Notes: generated by a model not told the origin, from the sequence alone. A stretch of DNA of 64,000 bases from Caldilineaceae bacterium (GCA_026645575.1 JAPKMW010000056.1:8002-72001); one strand, 5' to 3'. Shown: positions 15,809 to 24,470, counted from the stretch's first letter. Numbers and translations are program-made.

Positions 15809-16876
15809 TTGATCGACCAACCGACCACTGTCCGCACCGGCGAAGAATTGGATCTGGTGCGCCTGACAGACTATTTGACGCAACATCTGACCAATGCCAA
15901 AGGCCCGCTGGTGGTGGAGCAATTCCCCAGCGGTTATTCCAATTTGACCTATCTGTTACGTTTGGGTGAGCAGGAGTTGGTCTTGCGTCGGCCACCCTTT
16001 GGGGCGAATATCAAGTCGGCACATGATATGGGGCGGGAGTATCGGGTGTTGAGCGGGTTGCGTCGAGTCTACAACAAAGTGCCGCAACCGCTGCTCTATT
16101 GTGAAGACGATGCGGTGATCGGCGCGCCCTTTTATGTCATGGCGCGGGTGCGGGGCATGGTCTTGCGCGCCCAACCGCCAAAGGATGTGGTGTTAACACC
16201 GGCGGTGATGACCCGTCTGTCCGAACAGGCCATCGACACCCTGGCAGAGTTGCATGGATTGGATGTTGTTGCGGCTGGGTTGGCCGATTTGGGGCGCCCC
16301 CAGGGGTATGTCGAACGGCAGATCAGCGGCTGGACGCGGCGCTATCGTACGGCCCAGACTGATGAAGTGCCGACGCTAGAGCAGATCATCCCCTGGCTGG
16401 AACAGCACCGCCCCGGCGACAGCGGCGCTACTCTGATTCATAACGACTACAAGTATGACAACCTGATCTTAGATCCGGCAGACCTGACCAAAGTGATTGC
16501 CGTGTTGGATTGGGAAATGTGTACGCTAGGTGATCCGTTGATGGATTTGGGGACAACGCTTGGCTACTGGATCGAGGCGAATGATCCGCCGGCGCTCATT
16601 GGCATGTTTGGCTTGACGGCATTGCCCGGCAACCTCACCCGGCAGCAAGTGTTAGAACGGTACAGGGCCGCTAGTGAACGTACAATCCAACAACCGCTCT
16701 TCTATTATGTCTATGGCCTCTTCAAGATTGCGGTGATCATCCAGCAGATCTACGCCCGTTACCGCCAGGGACACACCAAAGATGAACGCTTTGCGCATCT
16801 CGATCAAGTTGTACGGGATTGTGGACAGTTGGCGGTGCTGGCGTTGGAAAAGGATCGCATTTCCGGGTTGATGTGA
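15809..16876 (+). CDS. Aminoglycoside-phosphotransferase-fold kinase (ACAD10-type phosphotransferase family)
   Basis: A 355-residue protein of the APH/choline-kinase fold. It has the ACAD10/11-like arrangement: PSGYSNLTYLLRL (glycine-rich nucleotide loop), VLRRPPFG (ATP-site lysine replaced by Arg, as common in this branch), then LIHNDYKYDNLIL (catalytic Asp and Asn) and VLDWEMCTLGDPLMDLG (metal-binding Asp). Relatives phosphorylate 4-hydroxy-acyl-CoAs before beta-oxidation. An acyl-CoA dehydrogenase is encoded about 21 kb away but not linked. I choose the TTG at 15809 because GGAGGG lies eight bases upstream; the frame also allows a TTG at 15791 that would leave no ribosome site. Confidence 0.88.
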   Translation: MIDQPTTVRTGEELDLVRLTDYLTQHLTNAKGPLVVEQFPSGYSNLTYLLRLGEQELVLRRPPFGANIKSAHDMGREYRVLSGLRRVYNKVPQPLLYCEDDAVIGAPFYVMARVRGMVLRAQPPKDVVLTPAVMTRLSEQAIDTLAELHGLDVVAAGLADLGRPQGYVERQISGWTRRYRTAQTDEVPTLEQIIPWLEQHRPGDSGATLIHNDYKYDNLILDPADLTKVIAVLDWEMCTLGDPLMDLGTTLGYWIEANDPPALIGMFGLTALPGNLTRQQVLERYRAASERTIQQPLFYYVYGLFKIAVIIQQIYARYRQGHTKDERFAHLDQVVRDCGQLAVLALEKDRISGLM

Positions 16877-16879
16877 AGC

Positions 16880-16942
16880 AAATTACGAGGTACGAATTAC
16901 GAGGTACGGAGAGGGCTAATCGTAATTCGTACCTCGTAATTT
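16880..16942. repeat. Snap-back repeat (ACGAGGT/ACGAATT units) between convergent genes
   Basis: Perfect 22-base arms, 16880-16901 and 16921-16942, composed of AATTACGAGGTACG and ATTACG units, enclose a 19-base loop. It starts four bases after the kinase stop codon and overlaps the stop of the downstream minus-strand ORF, so it could serve as a bidirectional terminator. It belongs to the same unit family as the repeats at 29824 and 34141. Confidence 0.75.
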
Positions 16943-17240
16943 AATACCGCGTCAAATAGCGATCCAGCTCCCACTGGCTGACATAGAGCCGGTATTCGTT
17001 CCACTCCTGGCTCTTGGCTTCGACATAGCGTTCGTAGACATGTTGGCCCATCGCTGCCTGGATAACCTCATCGGCCTGCAATTCTTCGAGCGCCTGGCCC
17101 CAATCGCCCGGCAGGGTATCCAGGCTAGCACGCACGCCATCGACAACTTTGTAGGGGAGATCCTTCGTGACCTCCATCTTCATCATTGCCGGCGTTTCAT
17201 AGACAATGCGTTTTTGCAGGTACTCTGATTCATCCGCCAT
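16941..17240 (-). pseudogene. Detached C-terminal fragment of glutamine synthetase
   Basis: About 100 residues. The last 60 are plainly the C-terminus of a type I/III glutamine synthetase: LPGDWGQALEELQADEVIQ, then HVYERYVEAKSQEWNEYRL and VSQWELDRYL. The 35-40 residues before this (starting MADESEYLQKRIVYETP) do not match the enzyme, and no catalytic barrel exists upstream. The frame can be read from 17300 or 17240; neither has a ribosome site. It is most likely a remnant of a duplicated or truncated glnA. A small stand-alone protein that competes in the synthetase ring is a remote alternative. Confidence 0.6.
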
Positions 17241-17367
17241 ATGCGCTATGATTCGGTACAGGGTTTGATGAATGGTATCGGGGCGTGCCTGGCTCCGCAT
17301 TTACTGGCAGCGCTGAGGTTGCCCCAGCATTGAAATAGAGTCGGAGCATAGCATAAAACTGAGCAAT

Positions 17368-18678
17368 TTAGCGCATCACATCCGGCAGTTGATCTTCCAC
17401 CTTGCGCAGGTAAGGAATCAGGTAGCTTGCCAACGCTGTACCGATGAGACAGAGACCCATCAAGCAAGTCAGCACCCCCATTCCCCGCCCAGGGCCACTA
17501 CCGATGAGCGGGTCAAGATAATAAGCCGCCATGCCGCTGTCACGCATGGTCGGCTCAAAAACGCGATCCGCCAACAGACCGGCAGCGGGGTAGGCGCTGG
17601 CTTCAAAAAGCAGAGCGATCATCCCTTCAACGCCAAAGACCCGTCCTTGCACGGTCAGATCGACCTTGCGCTGTTCGAGCGCGCCCAGCAAGCTGCCGGC
17701 AGTGGCGCCGCCGAACATTGCCATGAAATGACCAGCAGCCACGGCGCTGAGGAGGGGCGCCCAGCCAGCCAACAGGAAACCAACGCCACTGAGCGCAAGC
17801 AAAGTACAGACGCCGATCATCAAGCGCTTGGGGCCGCCCCAGGCACTCAAGACAACGCCACTCATCAGGGTGCCACTCGCCACAATGCCCAGAATCACGC
17901 CTAAGCGATCCACGGTGGTGATCGACAACGTCAGGGGAATCAGCAGGGTGCCAGCAATCCCGCCAAAAAGATTCTGCAAGCCGCTGATGAATACCAGACC
18001 CAATAGCCCCGGTCGCGCCCAGAGGTAGCGCCAGACAAAGTGCAGTTCCCGCCAGAAGTTGCCCTCTGCCTGGGCGCTTTCCGGTGTGATCGGGGGGCGT
18101 GGAATCCGAATCAACGCATAGGTCAACAGGGCAAAGAGAAAGGTCGCCAGGTCAATCAGTACAACGCCGTGCAGGCCAATAGTCGTGACCAGCAGACCGG
18201 CCAGCACCGGCGCCAGCAAACGATTGATCGCCCCCGTGAGCCGTCCCAATCCGGCCATACGCACGAGATCACCTTTGGGCACGAGCAGCGGAATCGACGC
18301 GCCGTAGGCCGGGCCATGAAAGGAACCGAAAATGGCGCTGGCCGTTGTCGCCAGGTAAATATGCCAGACCGCCAGCCGTTCGGTGAACAGCAAGCCGGCC
18401 AGCAACAACGTCACCAGCGCTTGACCGCTGTCGGCGCCGATCATCACCCAGCGCCGATCCCAGCGGTCAACCAGCGTGCCGGCGACCGGGGCCAGGAGGG
18501 CAAACGGGAGAACATAGGTTAGGCTGGTGATGGCAAACTGGGTGGTCGAGCTGGTGGTTTGCAAGATCCAAACGCCCAGGGCAAAAACAGTGAGGCTGGA
18601 ACCAAGGCCGGAGATGAATTGCCCCAGCCAGAGGGTCAGGAACGCGCGTAGCGTTGTGCCATGATCTTGTGGTTGCAT
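17368..18678 (-). CDS. MFS efflux transporter (MFS_3, macrolide/enterobactin exporter-like)
   Basis: A 436-residue, 12-helix major facilitator. The motif A region is GTLVDRWDRRWVMIGAD at about residues 67-83, and the N-terminus LWLGQFISGLGSSLTVFALG is typical of the MefA/EntS-like MFS_3 group that exports macrolides, siderophores or small lipophilic compounds. Helices continue to about residue 420 and the C-terminal tail is short. The ATG at 18678 follows a weak GGAGAACC site. It stands alone between the glutamine synthetase fragment and a strong hairpin. The exported substrate is unknown. Confidence 0.88.
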   Translation of the reverse strand: MQPQDHGTTLRAFLTLWLGQFISGLGSSLTVFALGVWILQTTSSTTQFAITSLTYVLPFALLAPVAGTLVDRWDRRWVMIGADSGQALVTLLLAGLLFTERLAVWHIYLATTASAIFGSFHGPAYGASIPLLVPKGDLVRMAGLGRLTGAINRLLAPVLAGLLVTTIGLHGVVLIDLATFLFALLTYALIRIPRPPITPESAQAEGNFWRELHFVWRYLWARPGLLGLVFISGLQNLFGGIAGTLLIPLTLSITTVDRLGVILGIVASGTLMSGVVLSAWGGPKRLMIGVCTLLALSGVGFLLAGWAPLLSAVAAGHFMAMFGGATAGSLLGALEQRKVDLTVQGRVFGVEGMIALLFEASAYPAAGLLADRVFEPTMRDSGMAAYYLDPLIGSGPGRGMGVLTCLMGLCLIGTALASYLIPYLRKVEDQLPDVMR

Positions 18679-18740
18679 GATGGTTCTCCGATGGTTTTGG
18701 ATGCAGGCGTTCGCCCTAAACCTGGGCGTGTGGGAACAAA

Positions 18741-18815
18741 CCTTCCGGGCAGCGACCGGCGGTTGTTCAGGTAATGCAAACGCTAGGGTCTAGCCGCCGG
18801 TCGCTGCCCGGAAGG
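18741..18815. repeat. Long perfect hairpin (22-bp arms)
   Basis: CCTTCCGGGCAGCGACCGGC plus GG (18741-18762) is exactly complementary to 18794-18815, with a 31-base loop. There is no T-run. It separates the MFS gene from the zinc-ribbon gene and could act as a terminator or as a mobile-repeat footprint. Confidence 0.6.
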
Positions 18816-18852
18816 TGGTCGACCGTTCAGCGATTCTGCGGATGACTTTACG

Positions 18853-19353
18853 TTAGGTTGGATGAATGGCAAGGAGGGTCCAGCTTTGGCGCTCAAAGAG
18901 CAGGTCAAGTTGCTGGGAACTGTTTACGCTTTGGTAGCCGACAACCAGCGCAGTGGCGCCGGCATAGTCAACCTGGCGGAGGGGAAGCGTACAGACACGT
19001 TTGTGTTGGCGCCAAAAGGTTTGGGCGGCAGGCACGACGCCGGCAACGGCTGCCAGATCAAATTGTTGATGCCAGCCACAGTGGTGGCACTGCGCCCAGC
19101 GTCCAGGCGTACCGGACAAAACTAGGTCGGCAAAGTCGGCGGGGAGATTGGGCGCGCCGGCTGAATGGAATGGTACGGATCGACCACAGCCAAGACAGGT
19201 CAGGTGGCCTGTTTGCAAGCCGGTTTGTAGATAATCATAGCGCCACTGGGCAGCGCGGGTCATGGCGGCGCGATAGCCGTGAATGCCGTCAAAGAGACCA
19301 TCCACATTGCGGGTGCAACTGTTGAGGCCGCAGGGACAGTGGAGCATCAACAC
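18853..19353 (-). CDS. Zinc-ribbon protein co-transcribed with the sigma factor
   Basis: A 166-residue protein of no family I recognise. It carries cysteine clusters LHCPCGLNSC (residues 4-13), CLGCG (about 53) and CHHCG (about 90), suggesting two zinc-binding modules, followed by about 65 residues without motifs. It begins (GTG at 19353; ATG at 19347 also possible) directly after the TAG of the sigma-factor gene, so it is translationally coupled to it. A role as regulator or anti-sigma partner is suggested only by this position. There are no membrane helices, so it would act in the cytoplasm. Confidence 0.65.
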   Translation of the reverse strand: MLMLHCPCGLNSCTRNVDGLFDGIHGYRAAMTRAAQWRYDYLQTGLQTGHLTCLGCGRSVPFHSAGAPNLPADFADLVLSGTPGRWAQCHHCGWHQQFDLAAVAGVVPAAQTFWRQHKRVCTLPLRQVDYAGATALVVGYQSVNSSQQLDLLFERQSWTLLAIHPT

Positions 19354-20022
19354 CTAGTTGTCATTTTGTGAAAAGCGGCCTTGCAGATAGCGTTCGCCGC
19401 AACTGGGACACCAGAGTCGCGTTTTCTGCCAGTCGTCGGCCAGGACAATGCCCAGTCCCAAAGCGGCGGCTTCCTCTTGCAGTTCTGTGGTCAGGAGGCG
19501 ACGCAGGGTCAATTTTCCACGGTGGATGCGCGCTTCGACGGCTCCTTCACTGATCTGCAACTGGTGAGCAACTTCGGCTTGAGGCGCGTCGTGGATATAG
19601 CGCTCGATCAAAATGGTGCGGGTCAAGGCCGGCAGTTGGGCCAGCGCTCGATCCAGTAGGAGAGCCAGTTCCTGGCGCTCTAATTCGACTTCCAGGTCAA
19701 AGGCGTCAGGAATATCGGCCGAGTCAGCAGGGGCGTCAGGAGAATCAACATCATACATGTTGACCAAACAGTCGGCGGTGCGTTGTTTACGCAACCAGTT
19801 ATGGCACAAATTGCGCGCAATGCCGGTAAGCCACTGTGCCCAGCGCGCCGAGTCGCGCAGTTGATGCCCATTTTGCCAGGCGACCAACAACGTCTCTTGC
19901 GCTAAATCTTCGGCCAGCATCGCGTCGCTGGTCAACTGTGCACAAAGACGGATCAGTTGATTGCGTTGTGTCAAGAGTCTGGCTTCTAGCGTGGTTGGCT
20001 CTGCCGCTTGTGTGATAACCAC
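19354..20022 (-). CDS. ECF-type RNA polymerase sigma factor with C-terminal zinc-ribbon tail
   Basis: A 222-residue sigma factor. The sigma-2 region contains LAEDLAQETLLVAWQNGHQL and WLTGIARNLCHNWLRKQR. The sigma-4 region contains LTRTILIERYIHDAPQAEVAHQL and then ISEGAVEARIHRGK, the helix-turn-helix that reads the -35 element. After it comes an extra 45-residue tail with LWCPSCGERYL, half of a zinc ribbon, which is unusual for ECF factors. The GTG at 20022 has GGGGGTG before it; an ATG at 20055 is also in frame but lacks a site. A -10-like TATAAT is present at 20066-20061. The next gene may be its partner. Confidence 0.87.
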   Translation of the reverse strand: MVITQAAEPTTLEARLLTQRNQLIRLCAQLTSDAMLAEDLAQETLLVAWQNGHQLRDSARWAQWLTGIARNLCHNWLRKQRTADCLVNMYDVDSPDAPADSADIPDAFDLEVELERQELALLLDRALAQLPALTRTILIERYIHDAPQAEVAHQLQISEGAVEARIHRGKLTLRRLLTTELQEEAAALGLGIVLADDWQKTRLWCPSCGERYLQGRFSQNDN

Positions 20023-20337
20023 TTTGCACCCCCAATTTCTCTGGCTTGACGCCACTGACGATTATACCATTGACCAGGATATATCTATAAGTGGCGAAAA
20101 AGCTGAGAAATCCTACGCGCTTTTGTAAATCATAAAGCAAATCTGATCAAAATTCGTGAAAAAATGGGTAAGATTTTTCAATGGACAGGCGACTATTGGT
20201 TGTGATAGAAATGATTGCCAGATTTTTTCAAAGCCAAATTGTAGTAATCAATGCGAATCAGGAGCGCAGCGTGCCCACCGGCGAAAAGAGCAACCAGACG
20301 ACCGCCAACAGTTCACCGCCAACGGCAAGTAATCGAT
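20023..20337. other. Intergenic region of 315 bp with a possible transporter-gene remnant
   Basis: The right part (minus strand, 20340 to a TGA at 20258) encodes INRLLAVGGELLAVVWLLF, then SPVGTLRS and a stop. This resembles the last helix of an MFS or similar membrane protein, out of frame with dprA and lacking any upstream coding part. I read it as a gene remnant. The left part is AT-rich and holds TATAAT at 20066-20061 (minus strand) as a possible -10 for the sigma-factor gene. No RNA gene is seen. Confidence 0.35.
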
Positions 20338-21651
20338 TTATCTTAATGCCAAATTTCCCTGGCGCGTACTAATAATCTGGTAACGAACAGGTTTATTGAG
20401 TTTAATCACCCGTTCTTCGTTCACCGCACGTACAAGCCACTCATTCAATTGACTTTTGCCGATCCCCATTTGTTCTTGCAAGACATCTAGTGTCGCAGGG
20501 GCCGTAACGGTGACTGCACCAAGCTTAAGCAAGAAAAATTCATAAAAGCTTAAACGTTCAGCGTCTATATCAACTTGTTGCTTGCTTATTGACATTACTA
20601 AAGCCGGCTTGATGTCAGCAACCACCTCATTTGACGAGTGCATCTGCCCATTCTGTTCGTTACTGTTCAATGGTGATATATGATCAAACAGTGTTGCCGT
20701 AACAGGTTCAACCGGATCGGTCTTAGTGGGTGTAATGAGCCGAGTAACGGCAAGCGCTCCTTCCGGTAGCCATTGTCCACCACGCCCAACGAGCGCCGCA
20801 TTGCCCGATGTTGGAGCAGGATGTTGTTTCACCCATAATGGCACCCAGCCGTGCTTTAAGTTTTCGGTTGCGCCATGCCAGGTGCCACCCTTATCCTTGC
20901 TCGTTGCGACAACTACGCCTGCATCGGCAAGGCAATAGATGTACTTGTTGCGCGCCATTGCGTTACCGACATCAAAACCTGCTTCCGGGTTGAAAGGCGA
21001 GATTAACACCAAATTCTTTGCCATTAAGCCACGGCGGTACTTAGCAGAAGTTGCTGTGCGCAAGAGGCTGTCAGCTAAAACGCCAACAACAGCACCATCC
21101 TGTTCCAGTGCGCCGAGCATGGCCGCTTCATCGACACCACGTGCGCCGCCGGAGATAAGGGCGTACCCGTGATTGCTAACATTAGCGCCTAGCCGCAAGG
21201 TGTAGGTTAGGTCCTCAGCCGTCGCATCACGTGAGCCAACTACGGCGATGCCACCCTGATCCAACAGATGGCGGTTGCCGCAACCAAACAGAACAGGAGG
21301 AGCATCAAATTTAAGCCGTTTTTTCAATCGCGTAGGGTAGTCTGCATCTGAACGGGTCATTACCCATAGTCCAGCGCGTTGCCACTTTTCCAGTGCCAAG
21401 CCTAATGCACCGGAACGAGCTAGCAATGCGATAACCCGTTCTGGTGTAATCGTCCGATCAGACCATCCCTTTAGATAGGATAAAGGATCGGGCGTAGTCA
21501 ACAGAAGTTCAGGGGTGATTCCTTGCTCCTTTAACCACTGGGCAAAGCGCCCCCATTCCGTGGCCGTGAGCGGTTTAGGATCATGGGATGTAGGTTTTGA
21601 GAACCAGGCCGTCAACAATAAAATGGCCTGTGCTTGTGGGCTAAGGTTCAT
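20338..21651 (-). CDS. DprA/Smf-type Rossmann protein, partner of the RecQ-PRTase
   Basis: A 437-residue protein with a DprA-like Rossmann core: GIAVVGSRDATAEDL near 130, ALISGGARGVDEAAMLGAL near 165, and AMARNKYIYCLADAGVVVAT near 232, corresponding to the RNR/nucleotide-binding loop of DprA. The GGTWHGA segment replaces the usual GSLITA. About 110 extra N-terminal residues and a C-terminal winged-helix-like segment (LQEQMGIGKSQLNEWLVRAV) frame the core. Its ATG at 21651 is one base after the helicase stop, so the two are coupled. Classical DprA loads RecA during transformation. In this pairing it more likely acts as the sensor or antitoxin half of a defence module (ShosA is a DprA homologue, as I recall). 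Confidence 0.85.
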   Translation of the reverse strand: MNLSPQAQAILLLTAWFSKPTSHDPKPLTATEWGRFAQWLKEQGITPELLLTTPDPLSYLKGWSDRTITPERVIALLARSGALGLALEKWQRAGLWVMTRSDADYPTRLKKRLKFDAPPVLFGCGNRHLLDQGGIAVVGSRDATAEDLTYTLRLGANVSNHGYALISGGARGVDEAAMLGALEQDGAVVGVLADSLLRTATSAKYRRGLMAKNLVLISPFNPEAGFDVGNAMARNKYIYCLADAGVVVATSKDKGGTWHGATENLKHGWVPLWVKQHPAPTSGNAALVGRGGQWLPEGALAVTRLITPTKTDPVEPVTATLFDHISPLNSNEQNGQMHSSNEVVADIKPALVMSISKQQVDIDAERLSFYEFFLLKLGAVTVTAPATLDVLQEQMGIGKSQLNEWLVRAVNEERVIKLNKPVRYQIISTRQGNLALR

Positions 21652-21652
21652 T

Positions 21653-23752
21653 TTACGCTCCGCTGCTTGTCGTTGCCAGAGCTACCGGCCACACAGGGCC
21701 GCTGCCAGCACGACGCAATAGGGCAGCAACCACCGTCATGGTCCAAGCCGAATCAACCATATCATCAATCAACAATACAGGCCCTGATGGAATTTCGCCT
21801 GTAATCGTAAAGACGCCATCCAAATTCCGACACTGATGGAAGCGGTTCTGCTGCAACTTTTGGGGCTGGTTATTACGCACCTTGCTAACAACAGGGGTAA
21901 AGGGCAAGCCTAGCCTTTTCGCTAGGCGCTTGCTGAAATCAGGCACCAGAACGGGATGATTATGTGACGGAATGCAGGTCACCCAGGTTGGCTGTGGTGC
22001 AGGTTTCCACCGTTCGCTCACCATCTCCACTACCGCCTCAACTAATTCATCACGAAAACGACCGGCACGTTTGTCATCCGCTACCATTTGCCCCCAACCG
22101 GCATCACCCCAACGGGAGAGAATACGCCCCGTTTCAGCACGTAATTCTGTAGACAAATTACCCCTAAAGCCATAAGTCACAAAGGCATCAGATGCGACCC
22201 GCTTCTTGCACTCTAGTATTAATTCAGAATGTTTGAGATAACGCGCCGCGTTCACGGCAAGCTGATGACCGAAGGTTTCAGCTACCACCGGATGGCCTAG
22301 ACAACGATCACACTTACCACACGGTTGCGGATTGCTATCGTCTAACGCCTGCGCCAGATAGACCATCAAGCAATCCTGTGTATCGACATATGCCTGCACT
22401 TCTTGCCATTCGACAATGCGTTGCTGGGTTAGACGTTCAATCTGAGTACGGTTTAAATGGTAATCAACAGGCGTTCGTAACCACTTACTATTATCCTTAA
22501 TTACAGGGGAAGGGTTATCCACTGATAGGAATTTCAACACCTTCTCAATCTGCCCTTGGCGTAGATTGACTTTACCTTCGATCGCCTGTGTTGTCAAACC
22601 ATCGCTGTCAGCGAGTGCGGACAGAATTACCTGGACATGGCTTTCATTTGGGAACGCGCTATCACGAAAATATGCTTGAATCTCCCCATCCTCGCGCCCA
22701 GTCATCAGCACACCGACAGCATAATTGATGGCCCGTCCTGCCCGTCCCACTTGTTGATAGTAGGCAACAATGGAACCAGGCGATTGATAGTGAACGACAA
22801 AGCCTAAATCCGGTTTGTCGTAGCCCATGCCGAGCGCTGTGGTCGCTACCAACGCCTTCAGTTGGTTCTTAACCAGCATCTCTTCCAGGTGTTGACGGTA
22901 AACAGTGGATGTTTCAAACCCTTCCGCCTGAACGTCACTATAATAGGCGCGTGCCGAAATTTGGTTTTGGTTCAGCCAAGTTGCCACCTGATCGGCGTCA
23001 CGTTTGGTTAAGGTATAAACAATACCCGTACCCGGCAATTCCGGTAGATGTTCAGCAAGCCAAGCTAAACGGGCCGATTGATCTGGTAGGCGCAATGTTT
23101 GGAGCGCCAAACTTTCACGCATCAGTGGTCCGCGCTGCACCTGGATGTCGTCTACCTGTCTAACAATATCATCGATCACCCGTTGATTAGCGGTAGCAGT
23201 GGTGGCTAGGATGCGCATATTCTTCGGCATGTGTTGCAGTACATGGCGCAGGCGTCGATAATCTGGACGAAAGTCATGCCCCCAATCGGAAATACAATGG
23301 GCTTCATCGACGACAAGTAATCCAATCCGGTTCGCTATGGTTGGCAATACATCCTTGATAAATTCGTCATTGGCAAGTCGTTCCGGTGAGATGAGGAGCG
23401 CATCAACTGCATCCCTTTGAATTGACTGAATGAGTGCAGGCCACTCGTCCTGATTTGTTGAATTGATTGTCAATGCGCGAATACCCAACCTTTGCGCCGC
23501 CTCGATTTGGTTACGCATGAGGGCGAGGAGTGGGGAGACGATCAGGGTTGGCCCTAGTTTTTGATCACGTAGGATGCGTGTGGCAACAAAGTAGACTAAG
23601 CTTTTGCCCCAACCAGTGCGTTCAATGACAAGAAGCTTTTGCCGACGATTGACGAGTGTGTCAATCGCTTCCCATTGCCCTGGCCGAAATTCAGCGGTTG
23701 CGTTACCTAATGCCTGCCGAAGCAGATCGTATGCTACTGAACGGTTGATCAT
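21653..23752 (-). CDS. RecQ-family DNA helicase fused to a C-terminal phosphoribosyltransferase domain
   Basis: A 699-residue fusion. The helicase has FRPGQWEAIDTL (Q-motif-like), Walker A RTGWGKSLVYF at about 45-55, DEAH box VVDEAHCISDWGHDFRPDY near 150, and motif VI YYQQVGRAGRAI. The RecQ zinc site CGKCDRCLG lies near 460. From about residue 530 onward a separate part ends in GPVLLIDDMVDSAWTMT (about 657-673), the PRPP-binding motif of type I phosphoribosyltransferases. I use the ATG at 23752 because AAAGGG sits eight bases before it; an ATG at 23758 is two codons further out. The dprA-like gene follows after one base. Known ShosT toxins carry a PRTase, so this looks like a helicase-armed relative. 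Local base composition is visibly more AT-rich than the flanks. Confidence 0.87.
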   Translation of the reverse strand: MINRSVAYDLLRQALGNATAEFRPGQWEAIDTLVNRRQKLLVIERTGWGKSLVYFVATRILRDQKLGPTLIVSPLLALMRNQIEAAQRLGIRALTINSTNQDEWPALIQSIQRDAVDALLISPERLANDEFIKDVLPTIANRIGLLVVDEAHCISDWGHDFRPDYRRLRHVLQHMPKNMRILATTATANQRVIDDIVRQVDDIQVQRGPLMRESLALQTLRLPDQSARLAWLAEHLPELPGTGIVYTLTKRDADQVATWLNQNQISARAYYSDVQAEGFETSTVYRQHLEEMLVKNQLKALVATTALGMGYDKPDLGFVVHYQSPGSIVAYYQQVGRAGRAINYAVGVLMTGREDGEIQAYFRDSAFPNESHVQVILSALADSDGLTTQAIEGKVNLRQGQIEKVLKFLSVDNPSPVIKDNSKWLRTPVDYHLNRTQIERLTQQRIVEWQEVQAYVDTQDCLMVYLAQALDDSNPQPCGKCDRCLGHPVVAETFGHQLAVNAARYLKHSELILECKKRVASDAFVTYGFRGNLSTELRAETGRILSRWGDAGWGQMVADDKRAGRFRDELVEAVVEMVSERWKPAPQPTWVTCIPSHNHPVLVPDFSKRLAKRLGLPFTPVVSKVRNNQPQKLQQNRFHQCRNLDGVFTITGEIPSGPVLLIDDMVDSAWTMTVVAALLRRAGSGPVWPVALATTSSGA

Positions 23753-23906
23753 GCGCATTTCCCTTTACTGTTACTTTGCGGGGTAGAGTGGTATAAGTCA
23801 TCCAGCTTTAAGTTCATCTGAATTTGATAAACCTTTTGATATATTAAGCTAGATTACTTTTATTTTATCGTTCTAAAATAGAAAATCCTTCGCAAGTAGA
23901 TAAATT

Positions 23907-24287
23907 TCAAACAGCAAAGAATGAATGGTAGGCGAAGCTAGAAAAACAACTGCACCAAATAGCCATAATGTAGAGACCGGGACTGACCCAAAAATCCTGT
24001 TTGAAGGAGCGGGTAAAGGCTTCCTGTGATTGAAATTGGTAATCCAGGGCAATATCGAGAATGCGTTTTGAAGAAGTCGCCAGTTCGCGCGCGGCTTCGG
24101 TCAAGCGTCGTTTCCGCAAATACGCCACGGGTGTAATCCCCGTCACCGGCAGAAAGAGCCGGCTAAAGTGATAGCGCGAATAGCCAACCAACGCCGCCGC
24201 CTCTTCGATCGAGGTCGGCGCTGTCAGGTGACTTTCCAGATGGGTGATCGCATGTTTGAGGTGCGGAATGGCGTCGCTTGTGAACAT
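23907..24287 (-). pseudogene. Truncated AraC/Rob-type transcription regulator
   Basis: About 127 residues. The N-terminal 100 form a complete AraC-type double helix-turn-helix like MarA/Rob (SIEEAAALVGYSRYHFSRLF, then FQSQEAFTRSFKQDF). After VSPGLY the sequence turns into IMAIWCSCFSSFAYHSFF, which matches nothing in the family. Rob-like proteins normally continue into a GyrI-like ligand domain. I therefore read it as a gene whose 3' part was lost where the RecQ/DprA island begins. The frame opens at 24347, but the ATG at 24287 fits the family start and has TATACT just upstream. It might still bind DNA. Confidence 0.65.
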
Positions 24288-24470
24288 GGCGGCTAGTATA
24301 CCAGAAGGTGGGCAGACTTGTCTTGATAGCATGTGCGATCTTGCCAACTTTGAATGTGCCTTGAGCCAAGTGGCAGTTGCGTGTAGCTAAATTATCCTTT
24401 CTGACAGCAAAAGGTGTACAATAGCCTATAGAAACATCTCTTTTGTCGTATAAGGATAATCATCAGGTCC

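Noticed and set aside
16941..17240. Lasso-peptide or other RiPP precursor, from the YETP leader-like motif
   Set aside because: The lasso leader pattern is incomplete, no maturation genes are nearby, and the C-terminus is clearly glutamine synthetase.
20181..20372. 63-codon plus-strand ORF overlapping the dprA 3' end
   Set aside because: No ribosome site, overlaps the end of dprA antisense, and has no recognisable feature.
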